A stretch of 41,651 nt of DNA. It comes from Propionibacteriales bacterium. GTDB taxonomy: Bacteria > Actinomycetota > Actinomycetes > Propionibacteriales > Nocardioidaceae. Below, one piece after another: positions 28,627 to 37,917 of this stretch (position 1 is its first letter; each line of letters starts with the position of its first letter). The notes below the pieces were generated by a model. That model did not search any database. It was not told where the DNA came from and saw only the letters and a program-made list of their open reading frames with translations. The position numbers were made by a program, and so were the translations under genes. The stretch spans positions 1 through 41,651 of the forward strand of contig WHTJ01000034.1 of NCBI GenBank assembly GCA_009377795.1, given 5' to 3'.

Positions 28627-30530
28627 CGGCGCAACTCCTGTTGCCACGGGTCGTGGTCGGGCTGGTCGAGACTGGACACGAGGTCGGCGATCGCGTCGGC
28701 CAGCTCGGAGGACTGGAACGGCAGGCCGCGTACCCGGTTGTAGCCGACCACATCCACGAGGTATTTGGCCCGCAGCAGCATCGCCAGCTGTCCGAGGTTC
28801 ATCTCCGGGACCAGCACCCGCTCGTACCGGCGCAACACGTCGCCGAGGTCGGCCGGGAACGGGTTGAGGTGCCGCAGGTGTGCCTGCGCCACCGGCGTAC
28901 CGGCCGCACGCACCTGGCGCACGGCGGCCCCGATCGGGCCGTACGTCGAACCCCAGCCCACCACGAGGATCCGCGCGTCACCGGACGGGTCGTCGACGTC
29001 GGTCGGGCCGATGATGTCGGCCACGCGGTCCACCTTGGCCTGGCGGGTCCGGACCATCAGGTCGTGGTTGGTCGGGTCGTAGGAGATGTTGCCGTGGCCG
29101 TCGGCCTTCTCCAGGCCGCCGATTCGGTGCTCCAGACCGGGAGTTCCGGGAACGGCCCACGGCCGGGCCAGCGTCTCCGGGTCACGCAGGTACGGCCAGA
29201 ACTCCCGCTCGCCGTCGGCGGTCTCGTGGTTCGGCTCGGTGGCGAAGTCGGCCTCGATGGCCGGCAGCTCCGCGATGTCGGGGATCAGCCACGGCTCCGA
29301 GCCGTTGGCGAGGTAGCCGTCGGAGAGCAGCATCACCGGGGTGCGGTACGTGATCGCGATCCGGGCGGCCTCCACCGCCGTGTCGAAGCAGTCCGCCGGG
29401 GACCGGGGTGCGATCACCGGCAGCGGCGCCTCGCTGTTGCGGCCGAACATCGCCTGCAACAGGTCGGCCTGCTCGGTCTTGGTCGGCAGCCCGGTCGACG
29501 GTCCGCCGCGCTGGATGTCGCAGATCAGCAGCGGCAGCTCCAGCATCACCGCGAGCCCGACGGTCTCGCTCTTCAGCGCGATCCCCGGCCCGGACGTGGT
29601 CGTGACACCGAGCCCGCCGCCGAACGACGCGCCGAGCGCCGCACCCACGCCGGCGATCTCGTCCTCGGCCTGGAACGTGACCACACCGAACCGCTTGTGC
29701 TTGGACAGCTCGTGCAGCACGTCCGAGGCCGGCGTGATCGGGTACGAGCCGAGGAACAGCGGCAGCCTCGACTGCACCGAGGCCGCGATCAGGCCGTACG
29801 CCAGGGCGACGTTGCCGGTGATGTTCCGGTACGTGCCGGCCGGCATCGGCGCCGGCTTGACCTCGTACGACACCGCGAACGTCTCGGTGGTCTCTCCGAA
29901 GTTCCACCCGGTGTTGAACGCGGTGATGTTGGCGTCGCGGATGTCCGGCGCGGACGCGAACTTGCGTTCCAGGAAGCTGATCGTCGGCTCGGTGGGGCGG
30001 CCGTACAGCCAGGACAGCAGCCCGAGGGCGAACATGTTCTTGGCGCGTGACGCATCCTTGCGGGAGAGCCCGAACTCCTTGACCGATTCCACGGTCAGCG
30101 TCGTGAGGTCGACCTGATGGACGTCGTAGGCGTCCAGCGTGTCGTCTTCCAGCGGGTTGGAGCCGTTGTACCCGGCTCGGGTCAGGTTGCGGTTGGTGAA
30201 ATCGTGGGTGTCCACGATGATCGTCGAGCCCTTGGGAAGGTCGCCGAGGTTGGCCTTCAGCGCCGCCGGGTTCATCGCGACGAGGACGTTGGGAGCGTCG
30301 CCCGGCGTCAGGATGTCGTGGTCGGCGAAATGCACTTGGAACGACGAGACGCCGGGAAGCGTGCCTGCCGGCGCTCGAATCTCTGCAGGGAAGTTGGGAA
30401 GCGTCGACAGGTCGTTGCCGAGCGTGGCGGTCTCTTGGGTGAAGCGATCGCCGGTCAGCTGCATACCGTCGCCGGAGTCGCCGGCGAAGCGGATGATCAC
30501 CCGATCGAGCTGCCGGACCTGTTTGGTCAC
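28623..30530 (-). CDS. korA: 2-oxoacid:ferredoxin oxidoreductase, fused gamma-alpha subunit (KorA)
   Basis: A 635-aa fusion. The N-terminal gamma domain (about 8-200, FAGDSGDGMQLTGDRF at 15-30) is followed by the alpha pyrimidine-binding domain from about residue 238. That domain shows GSYPITPASDVLHEL at 261-275, FQAEDEIAGVGAALGASFGG at 286-305 and TTSGPGIALKSE at 311-322. A Rossmann-like C-terminal domain follows (LVVGWGSTYGPIGAAVRQ). This gamma-alpha layout is typical of actinobacterial KorA, which functions in an oxygen-tolerant KGOR bypass of 2-oxoglutarate dehydrogenase in mycobacteria. Substrate specificity for 2-oxoglutarate is inferred from family resemblance. GTG 30530 follows GAGG by 6 nt. 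Divergent from nuoA2 by 228 bp. No ferredoxin gene is adjacent. Confidence 0.92.
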   Translation of the reverse strand: MTKQVRQLDRVIIRFAGDSGDGMQLTGDRFTQETATLGNDLSTLPNFPAEIRAPAGTLPGVSSFQVHFADHDILTPGDAPNVLVAMNPAALKANLGDLPKGSTIIVDTHDFTNRNLTRAGYNGSNPLEDDTLDAYDVHQVDLTTLTVESVKEFGLSRKDASRAKNMFALGLLSWLYGRPTEPTISFLERKFASAPDIRDANITAFNTGWNFGETTETFAVSYEVKPAPMPAGTYRNITGNVALAYGLIAASVQSRLPLFLGSYPITPASDVLHELSKHKRFGVVTFQAEDEIAGVGAALGASFGGGLGVTTTSGPGIALKSETVGLAVMLELPLLICDIQRGGPSTGLPTKTEQADLLQAMFGRNSEAPLPVIAPRSPADCFDTAVEAARIAITYRTPVMLLSDGYLANGSEPWLIPDIAELPAIEADFATEPNHETADGEREFWPYLRDPETLARPWAVPGTPGLEHRIGGLEKADGHGNISYDPTNHDLMVRTRQAKVDRVADIIGPTDVDDPSGDARILVVGWGSTYGPIGAAVRQVRAAGTPVAQAHLRHLNPFPADLGDVLRRYERVLVPEMNLGQLAMLLRAKYLVDVVGYNRVRGLPFQSSELADAIADLVSSLDQPDHDPWQQELRR

Positions 30531-30758
30531 TTGGAGCCTCTTTCCGGGGTTGCTCTCTAGTCACATGCTACGTCCGTGTTGACTCATGTACGAGCACGGT
30601 CCGCATCGCGATTCTCACATCGGCGACCCGTGATACTCCGGCGTTTGTCCCGAATGGGCGTCTCTTCGACGATCCGCTGGCGAAGGCCGAGCGGAACCCG
30701 TACGGAATGCGGGATGCCCACGGCCGCTGCGGCATCGATCTTCCCTAGACTCACCCGC
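30531..30758. promoter_or_regulatory. divergent korA/nuoA2 intergenic region
   Basis: The 228-bp gap must carry promoters for korAB and the partial nuo cluster. I see a TTGACT hexamer at 30579-30584 without a good -10 partner, and a TAGACT near nuoA2 (listed separately). No Rex-like palindrome, terminator or RNA gene is apparent. A shared control region is likely but not proven. Confidence 0.45.
30746..30751 (+). promoter_or_regulatory. candidate -10 element for nuoA2 (leaderless)
   Basis: TAGACT matches TANNNT and ends 7 nt before the nuoA2 ATG (30759). Transcription would therefore start at or next to the A of the start codon. There is no Shine-Dalgarno upstream of that ATG, which fits a leaderless mRNA. 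Confidence 0.45.
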
Positions 30759-31124
30759 ATGGACGGCTACTACGGATCGTACGTCCCGGTCCTTGCGATC
30801 ATCGTCGTCGGGGCGGTGCTCGTGACCGCAATGTTCCTCGGGAACCGGTTGTTGCGGCCGTCCCGACCCTCGCCGGAGAAGCAGCTGACGTACGAGAGCG
30901 GCGTCGACCCGGTCGGCACCGGCTGGGCGCAGATCCATCTGCGTTACTACGTCTTCGCCTATCTGTACGTGGTCTTCGCCGTGGACGCGGTGTTCTTGTT
31001 CCCGTGGGCGACGGTGTACGCCGGACTCGGCTGGGTGACCGTGGGTGAGATGGGAGTGTTCATCGGCATCATCGCGGTCGGGCTGGTGTACGCGTGGCGT
31101 AAGGGCGTGCTCGCATGGACGTGA
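30759..31124 (+). CDS. nuoA2: NuoA-like subunit of partial complex I cluster 2
   Basis: A 121-aa three-helix subunit. It has the loop [20 protein letters not shown] near residues 43-62, where the classical version has YECG; the Cys is replaced by Ser here. [15 protein letters not shown] follows as the conserved acidic helix. Clearly NuoA-family but well diverged from the NuoA at 8734, so it is not a recent duplicate. ATG 30759 gives the standard N-terminus; the frame is open upstream but without homology. It overlaps nuoB2 by 10 bp. First gene of a cluster with no D, E, F or G genes. Confidence 0.92.
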   Translation: MDGYYGSYVPVLAIIVVGAVLVTAMFLGNRLLRPSRPSPEKQLTYESGVDPVGTGWAQIHLRYYVFAYLYVVFAVDAVFLFPWATVYAGLGWVTVGEMGVFIGIIAVGLVYAWRKGVLAWT

Positions 31125-31762
31125 ACAACCCGAGAGCGGCGACCGTCGACCTGCCCACCCCGAGCGTCGGACCACCGGCGGACACCGGTCACGTCGGAGC
31201 GCTGTCGAAGCTGGCACCGGAGCCGGCCCGCTACGTGCTCAACTGGGGTCGCCGCTATTCGCTGTGGGTGTTCAACTTCGGGCTGGCATGCTGCGCCATC
31301 GAGTTCATCGCGACGTCGATGGCGCGGCACGACTTCATCCGGCTCGGCGTGATCCCGTTCGCTCCCGGGCCGCGGCAGGCCGACCTGATGGTGGTCTCGG
31401 GCACGGTGACAGACAAGATGGCGCCCGCCGTACGCCGGCTCTACGAGCAGATGCCCGACCCCAAGTACGTCATCTCGTTCGGCTCGTGCTCCAACTCCGG
31501 CGGCCCGTACTGGGACTCGTACTGTGTCACCAAGGGCGTCGACCAGATCATCCCGGTCGACGTGTACGTTCCCGGCTGCCCGCCGCGCCCGGAGGCGCTG
31601 CTCCAGGGGATCCTCAAGGTTCAGGACAAGATCGCCGCCGAGTCCCTGGGCGACCGTTATCCCGGTTCGCCACCGGAGCGCGAGCCGCTGCGCAAGCGGC
31701 TGTCGGCGAAGGCGCTCCTGCGTCCGCTCATCGGTCCGAAGGACCACGATGACGTGGCTTGA
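31115..31762 (+). CDS. nuoB2: NuoB-like [4Fe-4S] subunit of partial complex I cluster 2
   Basis: A 215-aa NuoB homologue with all four N2 ligands: Cys59-Cys60 (LACCAIEF), Cys125 (GSCSNSGG) and Cys155 (VPGCPPRPE). A cluster is therefore probably bound and the protein should be redox active. It has extra N-terminal (~30 aa) and C-terminal (~40 aa, basic) extensions compared with NuoB of cluster 1. The overlaps with nuoA2 (10 bp) and nuoC2 (14 bp) are unusually long for this locus and imply coupled translation. Confidence 0.93.
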   Translation: MDVNNPRAATVDLPTPSVGPPADTGHVGALSKLAPEPARYVLNWGRRYSLWVFNFGLACCAIEFIATSMARHDFIRLGVIPFAPGPRQADLMVVSGTVTDKMAPAVRRLYEQMPDPKYVISFGSCSNSGGPYWDSYCVTKGVDQIIPVDVYVPGCPPRPEALLQGILKVQDKIAAESLGDRYPGSPPEREPLRKRLSAKALLRPLIGPKDHDDVA

Positions 31763-32426
31763 GGAGATCTCCGCGGCGTTCGAGGAGTTCGGCGACGACG
31801 CCGTGGTCGACGAGGGGTTCGGTCCGGTCAGCGTGACGATCCCCGCGCCGCGGTGGGCCGAGGCGGTCGGGTTGGCCCGGGACCGGCTGGGGTGCGCGTT
31901 CTTCGACTGGCTGTCCGCGGTCGACGAGCTGGCCGAGGGGTTCTCGGTCGTCTGCCATGTCGCGCGGCCCAGCTCCGGCTCGGTCGACCATCTGCTCGTA
32001 CGCACCCGCGTTCCCCGCGAGCAGCCCGGCCTCCCGTCGGTGGTCGGCCAGTACGCCGGAGCCGCCTGGCACGAACGCGAGACCCACGAGATGTTCGGCA
32101 TCTCGTTCGACGGCCAGGACACCGCGCACCTGCTGCTGCCCGAGGAGTTCGAGGGCCACCCGCTGCGCAAGGACTTCGTACTCGCGTCCCGGGTGGCCAA
32201 GCCGTGGCCCGGAGCCAAGGAGCCCGGCGAGTCGCATGAGGGGGAGGCGCCGAGCCGGCGCCGCATGCGGCCCCCCGGCGTCCCCGAGCCCGAACAATGG
32301 GGCCCGCGCGAGCCCGGATCCGATGCGCCGGACCCGCTCGCCCATGCCCAACCCGGCCCGGCCAGACCCCCGCGTCGCGCCCGTCGTGCCGACGCACAAC
32401 CCGAAGCGGAGCCGGGCGATGGCTGA
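31749..32426 (+). CDS. nuoC2: NuoC-like subunit of partial complex I cluster 2
   Basis: A 225-aa protein whose first ~150 residues are the 30-kDa subunit domain, shown by [19 protein letters not shown] and [14 protein letters not shown]. Compared with the cluster-1 NuoC it lacks the N-terminal extension but ends in a ~70-residue Pro/Arg/Glu-rich low-complexity tail. In standard complexes NuoC binds NuoD; its retention while nuoD is missing suggests it binds a NuoD from elsewhere. The stop overlaps nuoH2 by 8 bp. Confidence 0.9.
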   Translation: MTWLEEISAAFEEFGDDAVVDEGFGPVSVTIPAPRWAEAVGLARDRLGCAFFDWLSAVDELAEGFSVVCHVARPSSGSVDHLLVRTRVPREQPGLPSVVGQYAGAAWHERETHEMFGISFDGQDTAHLLLPEEFEGHPLRKDFVLASRVAKPWPGAKEPGESHEGEAPSRRRMRPPGVPEPEQWGPREPGSDAPDPLAHAQPGPARPPRRARRADAQPEAEPGDG

Positions 32427-33378
32427 CGCTCTGGAGCTGGCGTTGCGGCTGGTCCTGGTGCTCGGGGCGTTCCTCGTTCTCCCGCTGCTCGTCGGGCAGA
32501 CCGAGCACAAGGTGATGGCGCACATGCAGAGCCGGGTCGGTCCGATGTACGCCGGCGGCTTTCACGGCTGGGCGCAGCTGATCGCGGACGGCGTGAAGTT
32601 CGCGCAGAAGGAGGACGTCGTACCCGCGGCCGCGGACGGCGCGGTCTTCCGGCTCGCGCCGGCGGTGGCGATGGTGCCGTACCTCGTGGTGCTCGTCGCC
32701 ATCCCGATCGGCCCCGGCCTGGTCGGCCAGGAGCTCGATATCGGCCTGTTCTTCGTGCTCGCCGTGATGGGTGTCGGCGTGCTGGGCACCCTGATGGCCG
32801 GCTGGGCCAGCGCGAACAAGTACAGCCTGCTGGGCGGAATGCGGGTCGCCGCGCAGCTGATGGCGTACGAGCTGCCGTTCGTGCTCGCCGCGGTGAGCCC
32901 CGCGATGGCCGCCAGGACGCTGTCTCTTTCCGGGATCGTCGAGGCGTGGGAGCCCTGGTGGCTGATCTGGCAGCTCCCGGGTCTGGTGGTGTTCTTCGTC
33001 GCGGGGTTGGCCGAACTGCAACGACCGCCGTTCGACATGCCGGTCGCGGACTCCGAGCTGGTGTTCGGTCCGTACACGGAGTACACCGGGCTGAGGTTCG
33101 CGTTGTTCCTGCTCGCCGAGTACGCCGGGATCGTCGTACTCGCTGCTTTGACCACGGTTCTGTTCCTGGGTGGTTGGCAAGGTCCGTTCGCCGACCAGCT
33201 CGGATGGCTGTGGTCCCTGACCAAGATCGGAGTAGTGGCTCTGTTGGTGGTGTGGTTGCGGGTCGCGGTTCCCCGGTTGCGTGCGGACCAGCTGCAACGG
33301 CTGGCGTGGCAGGCCCTGGTGCCGATCGCGTTGTTCCAGCTCGCGTTGACCAGTGCGGTGGGAGTGTGGAATGGCTGA
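32419..33378 (+). CDS. nuoH2: NuoH-like membrane subunit of partial complex I cluster 2, altered quinone loop
   Basis: A 319-aa protein of about eight helices with [16 protein letters not shown] at residues 127-142. The key loop reads AELQRPPFDMPVADSELVFG (198-217). Relative to [19 protein letters not shown] of the cluster-1 NuoH, the acidic positions become Val209 and Asp211, with Glu213 retained, and the ETN triplet is ELQ. These residues lie at the quinone site and E-channel entrance in complex I structures. It lacks the long C-terminal tail of the other NuoH. ATG 32419 follows directly after nuoC2, where four genes (D-G) are normally found. Overlaps protein X by 8 bp. Confidence 0.92.
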   Translation: MADALELALRLVLVLGAFLVLPLLVGQTEHKVMAHMQSRVGPMYAGGFHGWAQLIADGVKFAQKEDVVPAAADGAVFRLAPAVAMVPYLVVLVAIPIGPGLVGQELDIGLFFVLAVMGVGVLGTLMAGWASANKYSLLGGMRVAAQLMAYELPFVLAAVSPAMAARTLSLSGIVEAWEPWWLIWQLPGLVVFFVAGLAELQRPPFDMPVADSELVFGPYTEYTGLRFALFLLAEYAGIVVLAALTTVLFLGGWQGPFADQLGWLWSLTKIGVVALLVVWLRVAVPRLRADQLQRLAWQALVPIALFQLALTSAVGVWNG

Positions 33379-34579
33379 CAACCTTCGTTCCCAGCACCAG
33401 CTCTGTCCGATCTCGGAGCCGTTCCCGATGTGGATGGAGCGGGACGAGGACGAGCTGGTCATCGCGCGTGGTGAGGAGACCGACCGGCTCCCCCTCGGGG
33501 AGGAGGGCGGCCCACACGTGTTGGTGACCGCGCAGTGCGAGGCGGCCGGTCAGGATACGCACCCCTTCGCGACGCTGCTGGTGGTGCTCGACGAGCAGCG
33601 GAACGTGCTCGCCGAGCAATGCCAGCTCCGGCCGCACCGGGAGTCGGGCTGGGACCTTACCGAGGTGCGGTCGTTCGCGCGCGCGTGGGGGCTGGAGCAC
33701 GAGGACTACGGCTTCATGGGCAGCCAGCAGGACCTCCGCCGGAGGCTACCCGGTGCCAAGGGGATCCCGTCGCAGCTGTCGTTCACGCCGAAGACGTTCG
33801 GGCGCTCGGGACTCTCCATGCTGGTGCTGATCCTGCTGCTGATCGCGCTCCCCATTCCGGCGGCCTGGATACTCGGCGAGATGGGCTCCCGGCATCGGGT
33901 GGTGGACGTGCTGATCATCCTGGCGTTGGCCCTGCTGGTGGTGTCCTGGTGGGCCGTCGTCATGTGGTTGCAACCGACGCGGCGTCCGCCCGCGTGTCCC
34001 ATTCACCGCAAGCAGAGCACGGTCATCATGGAGACCGAACCTCCGACCGCGACCTGGATAGGCGTCGACCGCGGGGAGCTCTGTCTGTTCGACACCGGCG
34101 ACCGGCGGATCGTCATGGGCAGCATGACGCGTGACGAGCTCGAACTACGGCTCGCCGGCGACCAGGTATGGGCGGTGGATCACCGGCGCGGTCCCCTGCT
34201 GCGGCTCGAGGGGCGGTTCGACCCGGACGACGTACGCCGGTTCTCCTCCGCCACCGGGCTGCCGACCCAATGGGGCGCAGCGGCCACCGTTTCGGAGTCC
34301 GGAGACGTTCCGGTGGTCAAGGCCAGCGGGCTGTCAGCTCTTCGGCATCGCGCGGCCACAGTCGTCGCCCTGCGCGCCACCGTCGCCGCGGTCCTGCTGC
34401 TTCTCCTCGGATGGTGGATGACGCGACAGTTCTCCAGCGCGTGGCTCTGCCTGCTGCTGGCGATCGTGGGAGTGGTCGCCTACTACGTGATCGTCGACCG
34501 GTTCCTCCGGCAGGCCGCGTCGACCCATCCGCAACCGCCGTCGTACCCACCCGTTCCCGAACCTGGGAGGCCGTCATGA
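33371..34579 (+). CDS. unrecognised 4-helix membrane protein inside the nuo2 operon, internally duplicated
   Basis: A 402-aa protein that I cannot assign to a family. It has a soluble N-terminal part (1-146), helices at about 147-168 and 177-200, a second soluble part (201-329), and helices at about 330-350 and 357-379, then a Pro-rich tail. The two halves look duplicated: each begins with CPI (12-14 and 209-211) and contains a related stretch ([14 protein letters not shown] at 95-108, [14 protein letters not shown] at 284-297) about 50 residues before a helix pair. The predicted soluble parts carry no Cys clusters or known nucleotide motif. ATG 33371 overlaps nuoH2 by 8 bp and the stop overlaps nuoI2 by 4 bp, so it is translated with the complex. 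A subunit, assembly factor or regulator role are all possible. Confidence 0.8.
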   Translation: MADNLRSQHQLCPISEPFPMWMERDEDELVIARGEETDRLPLGEEGGPHVLVTAQCEAAGQDTHPFATLLVVLDEQRNVLAEQCQLRPHRESGWDLTEVRSFARAWGLEHEDYGFMGSQQDLRRRLPGAKGIPSQLSFTPKTFGRSGLSMLVLILLLIALPIPAAWILGEMGSRHRVVDVLIILALALLVVSWWAVVMWLQPTRRPPACPIHRKQSTVIMETEPPTATWIGVDRGELCLFDTGDRRIVMGSMTRDELELRLAGDQVWAVDHRRGPLLRLEGRFDPDDVRRFSSATGLPTQWGAAATVSESGDVPVVKASGLSALRHRAATVVALRATVAAVLLLLLGWWMTRQFSSAWLCLLLAIVGVVAYYVIVDRFLRQAASTHPQPPSYPPVPEPGRPS

Positions 34580-35145
34580 GCAGCTGGGGGAGTGGACTGA
34601 TCCGCGGCCTGCGGGTCACCTGGCAGAACCTCGCCCGCCGATCGGTCACGGCGCAGTATCCCGATGCGCCGCCGGAGCTGCCGCCGCGCTCGCGCGGCGT
34701 GATCGCGCTGTTCGAGGAGAACTGCACGGTCTGCATGCTGTGCGCGCGGGAGTGCCCGTGCTGGTGCATCTACATCGACTCGCACAAGGAGGCCGTCCCG
34801 CCGGTCGAGGAGGGTGCCCGGGAGCGGAGCACGAATGTGCTCGACCGGTTCGCGATCGATTATTCGCTGTGCATGTACTGCGGAATCTGCATCGAGGCGT
34901 GCCCGTTCGACGCGCTGGAGTGGTCGCCGGAGTTCGAGTACGCCGAGCTCGACATCCGCGACCTCACTCACGAGAAGGACCGGCTTCGCGAGTGGATGTG
35001 GACGGTGCCTGCCCCGCCGGGTCTCGACCCGGCCGCCGCGGAGCCGAAGGAGATCGCGACCGCGCAGAAGGCCGCCGAGAAGGCGGCCGCCGCAAGCCAA
35101 GGCCAGGCCGCCGAAGAGACCCGCGATGATGGGGGCGGCTCGTGA
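34576..35145 (+). CDS. nuoI2: NuoI-like 2x[4Fe-4S] subunit of partial complex I cluster 2
   Basis: A 189-aa ferredoxin-like subunit with both clusters complete: Cys50, Cys53, Cys56, Cys60 ([12 protein letters not shown]) and Cys99, Cys102, Cys105, Cys109 ([12 protein letters not shown]). An additional Cys62 and Cys64 (CPCWCIY) follow the first motif. The C-terminal 45 residues are Ala/Glu/Lys-rich, probably a helix or disordered. Since NuoE, F and G are absent, this would be the outermost Fe-S carrier of a cluster-2 complex and the natural docking point for a ferredoxin. ATG 34576 has GGGAGG upstream. Confidence 0.93.
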   Translation: MSSWGSGLIRGLRVTWQNLARRSVTAQYPDAPPELPPRSRGVIALFEENCTVCMLCARECPCWCIYIDSHKEAVPPVEEGARERSTNVLDRFAIDYSLCMYCGICIEACPFDALEWSPEFEYAELDIRDLTHEKDRLREWMWTVPAPPGLDPAAAEPKEIATAQKAAEKAAAASQGQAAEETRDDGGGS

Positions 35146-35663
35146 GCGTCGTCGGGCTCCTCTTCTTGCTGATGGGGGCGATGGCGGTCGGGTCCGCGCT
35201 GCTCGTGGTCACGACCGCGCGGCTGGTCCATTCGGCGCTGTGGCTGGTGGTGACCCTCGGCGCGCTCGCCGGCTGTTATCTGTTGCTGGGTGCGGAATTC
35301 GTGGCTTGGGTGCAGATCCTGATCTATGTCGGCGCGGTGGTGGTGCTCCTGCTGTTCGCCCTGATGCTCACCCGGGCGCCCACCGGAGTCCAGACCGGTC
35401 TGACGACCGGAAACCGGGTGGTGGCGGCCGCGACGGCCGGTGTGGTCGGCCTCGTGCTGGTGACCGTGGTGGTGGCCGGGTTCGGCGGTGCGCGGGTCAG
35501 CGTGGACGAGGAGTCGGTCGGCTCGGCGACGTCCATGGGCGATGCGATCTTCCGCCACTGGGTCCTACCGTTCGAGGTGCTCAGCGTCTTGTTGCTGGCC
35601 GCACTGGTGGGGGCGATCGTGCTCTCGCGGGGCCGCGCAAGCTCAGGGGAGGAGACGCCCTGA
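35142..35663 (+). CDS. nuoJ2: NuoJ-like membrane subunit of partial complex I cluster 2
   Basis: A 173-aa five-helix protein ([40 protein letters not shown]) of ordinary family length, without the 125-residue tail of the cluster-1 NuoJ. GTG 35142 overlaps nuoI2 by 4 bp; the stop shares one base with nuoK2. The tail difference is one of the clearer ways to tell the two complexes apart. Confidence 0.92.
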   Translation: MSVVGLLFLLMGAMAVGSALLVVTTARLVHSALWLVVTLGALAGCYLLLGAEFVAWVQILIYVGAVVVLLLFALMLTRAPTGVQTGLTTGNRVVAAATAGVVGLVLVTVVVAGFGGARVSVDEESVGSATSMGDAIFRHWVLPFEVLSVLLLAALVGAIVLSRGRASSGEETP

Positions 35664-36088
35664 TGCCGCTCCTCTTCCCGCTGGTGGTGGCTGCGCTGCT
35701 GTTCGCGATCGGGGTGTACGGCGTACTGGGACGGCGGAACGCCGTCCTGGTGTTGATGGGCGTCGAGCTGATGCTGAACGCCGTCAACCTCAACCTGGTC
35801 GCCTTCGACGCCTACCTCCGCGACGTGCTTCACGGCGGCCAGGTGCTGACCCTCTACGTGATCGCGGTCGCGGCCGCCGAGGTCGGGCTCGGGCTGGCGA
35901 TCGTGCTGGTGGTGTTCCGGGGGCATGGTCATATCGACGCCGACCGGATGCGTGACCTGGCCGACCGGGACGCCGTCGACGACGCGATCGCGGCGGAGTC
36001 AGCAGGGGAGTCAGCGGCGCCGTCGCGCTCCGGCGTCGCCGGCGCGGATCCCGAACCGGTGGCGGTGACCGCGGCGGTCGAGTCGTGA
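35663..36088 (+). CDS. nuoK2: NuoK-like membrane subunit of partial complex I cluster 2, with C-terminal tail
   Basis: The first ~95 residues are the three-helix NuoK/MrpC domain, with Glu in [16 protein letters not shown] and in [16 protein letters not shown]. An extra ~45-residue acidic, Ala-rich tail follows ([20 protein letters not shown] and beyond), giving 141 aa against about 100 in the family. Starts at ATG 35663 on the nuoJ2 stop and overlaps nuoL2 by 4 bp. Confidence 0.92.
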   Translation: MPLLFPLVVAALLFAIGVYGVLGRRNAVLVLMGVELMLNAVNLNLVAFDAYLRDVLHGGQVLTLYVIAVAAAEVGLGLAIVLVVFRGHGHIDADRMRDLADRDAVDDAIAAESAGESAAPSRSGVAGADPEPVAVTAAVES

Positions 36089-37917
36089 GCCCGCTCTGGG
36101 TCGTCGCCGTCCCCGCGGCCGGCGCGGTGGCGGTCCTGTTCGGAGGACGCCTACGGGCGCCGTTCCTCTCGTCCGTGTTGGGCGGCGTGACCTGGGTGCT
36201 CGGCCTGGTGGTCGCCCTCCCGGCATTGGGTAGCGACCAGCTCCAGACCTACGCGCATGCGTCCGTGCCCACCGGCACGACTGAGGTCACGCTCGCACTC
36301 GGTGTCGACGGCCTGGCCGCAGCCGGAGTGCTGCTCGCGACCTCGGTCGCGTTCGCCGTGCTCGTCTACTCGGTCGCCTATCTGGCCGAGGACCCGCGCT
36401 ACCCGTCGTACGCCTCCATCGTGCTGATCTTCACCGCGGCCATGAACACCGTCGTGCTCGCCGACGACTTCTTCGTGATGCTGGTCGGCTGGGAGGTCAT
36501 GGGTGCGTGCTCGTACTTCCTGATCAGCCACCACTGGGAGCGTCAGGACGCGCGGGCGGGTGCGGTGAAGGCGTTCGTGATGACCCGGCTGGGGGACGTC
36601 GGCCTGCTGTTCGGGATCTTCGTGCTCGGGTTGGCAGTCGGCTCGTTCCGGATCTCGGAGGTCAACGCCGCGGCCGTTGCCGGAGACCTGAGTACGACCC
36701 AGGCCACCGTCGGTATGCTGCTGATTCTGTGCGGCGTGGTGGGAAAATCGTCGCAGTTCCCGTTGCACACGTGGCTGCCGGACGCGATGCCCGGCCCCAC
36801 GCCGATCAGCGCACTCATCCACGCCGCCACGATGGTGGCGGCCGGGGTCTATCTGATCGCGCGACTGTTCGACGTACTCGCGGTCTCGGCGGCGGCACAG
36901 GCCGTCCTCGCGGTGATCGCGGCCATCACGATGGTGCTGTCCGCGTTCTTCGCGCTCGCGCAGGACGACCTCAAGCGGGTGCTGGCCTGGTCGACGGTCA
37001 GCCAGCTCGCGTACATGTTCGGCGCGCTGGCGGTCGGCGGATACGGCGCGGCGGTGTTCCACCTGCTCTCGCACGGTGCGTTCAAGGCGCTGTTGTTCCT
37101 GTGTGCCGGGTCGGTGGCGCATGCGACGGGTACGACGTCGATGGCCCGGCTGGGTGGGCTGCATCGCCGGATGCCGGTCACGTCCGTCACCATGCTGGTC
37201 GGCATGGCCGCGCTCGTCGGGCTGCCGCCGCTGGTGGGCTTCTTCTCCAAGGACGCCGTACTCGGTGCGTACAGCGACGCGGCACTGCACGACGTCACCT
37301 GGACCGGGTGGCTGGTGTTCTGCGCCGGTCTGGTGACCATGCTGGCCACCGCGGCCTATGCCACTCGGGCCTGGGTGCTCGTGTTCACCGGGCCGTCGCC
37401 GGAAGGCGGGCGGGTCCCGCGTGAGGCACCGATGCTGATGCGTGGCCCGCTGCTGGTGCTCGGTGGCCTCACCGCCGTCGGCGGGGTGCTCACGCTCGCG
37501 CCGCAGGTACTGGAGCCGGGCGCGACCGTTGGCGAGCTTTTCCATCCCTGGTTGGCCATGCCGGCCGCGGTGGCGGTGATGGTGGTGGTCCTCCTGACGT
37601 ACGCCGAGGCGTGGCGGGCCGAGGACCGGGATCCGTCGGGCGTGCTCGGACGATGGCGGCCGGTGCTCGCCCGTGAGGCCGGGTTCGACCCGGCGTACGA
37701 CCGGCTGTTCGTCGTACCCACGCATTGGTCTGCTCAGGGTGTGGTGGCGGCCGACCGGGACGTCGTGGAGCCGTACGTCCGGGGCAGTGTGTCGGCGGTG
37801 CGCGGTGCGGGAGCCGCGTTGCGGTGGGCGCAGAACGGCAATGTGCAGGTCTATCTCACGGTCGTGGTCGTTGGGGCGGTGGCGATGGCGGTCGTCGTGG
37901 GGGCGGTGGTCGCATGA
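36085..37917 (+). CDS. nuoL2: NuoL-like antiporter subunit of partial complex I cluster 2
   Basis: A 610-aa proton-pumping subunit with [17 protein letters not shown] (helix-5 Glu), [40 protein letters not shown] and [19 protein letters not shown] (second Lys). The C-terminal amphipathic lateral helix region and last helix are present, so the pump arm looks complete. GTG 36085 overlaps nuoK2 and the stop overlaps nuoM2, each by 4 bp. Confidence 0.93.
   Translation: MSPLWVVAVPAAGAVAVLFGGRLRAPFLSSVLGGVTWVLGLVVALPALGSDQLQTYAHASVPTGTTEVTLALGVDGLAAAGVLLATSVAFAVLVYSVAYLAEDPRYPSYASIVLIFTAAMNTVVLADDFFVMLVGWEVMGACSYFLISHHWERQDARAGAVKAFVMTRLGDVGLLFGIFVLGLAVGSFRISEVNAAAVAGDLSTTQATVGMLLILCGVVGKSSQFPLHTWLPDAMPGPTPISALIHAATMVAAGVYLIARLFDVLAVSAAAQAVLAVIAAITMVLSAFFALAQDDLKRVLAWSTVSQLAYMFGALAVGGYGAAVFHLLSHGAFKALLFLCAGSVAHATGTTSMARLGGLHRRMPVTSVTMLVGMAALVGLPPLVGFFSKDAVLGAYSDAALHDVTWTGWLVFCAGLVTMLATAAYATRAWVLVFTGPSPEGGRVPREAPMLMRGPLLVLGGLTAVGGVLTLAPQVLEPGATVGELFHPWLAMPAAVAVMVVVLLTYAEAWRAEDRDPSGVLGRWRPVLAREAGFDPAYDRLFVVPTHWSAQGVVAADRDVVEPYVRGSVSAVRGAGAALRWAQNGNVQVYLTVVVVGAVAMAVVVGAVVA

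Noticed and set aside
30579-30609. TTGACT as the -35 of a nuoA2 promoter
   Set aside because: No TANNNT hexamer lies 16-18 bp downstream. The TAGACT next to the start codon is the better candidate.
30959-33700. Minus-strand open frame of 913 codons opposite nuoA2 to protein X
   Set aside because: Low-complexity Arg/Pro/Ser composition, no domain, and it covers genes with intact motifs.
33371-34579. Protein X as a degenerate NuoD or NuoG
   Set aside because: It has four membrane helices and lacks the HPSTHG motif of NuoD and the Cys clusters of NuoG, so it is not a remnant of either.
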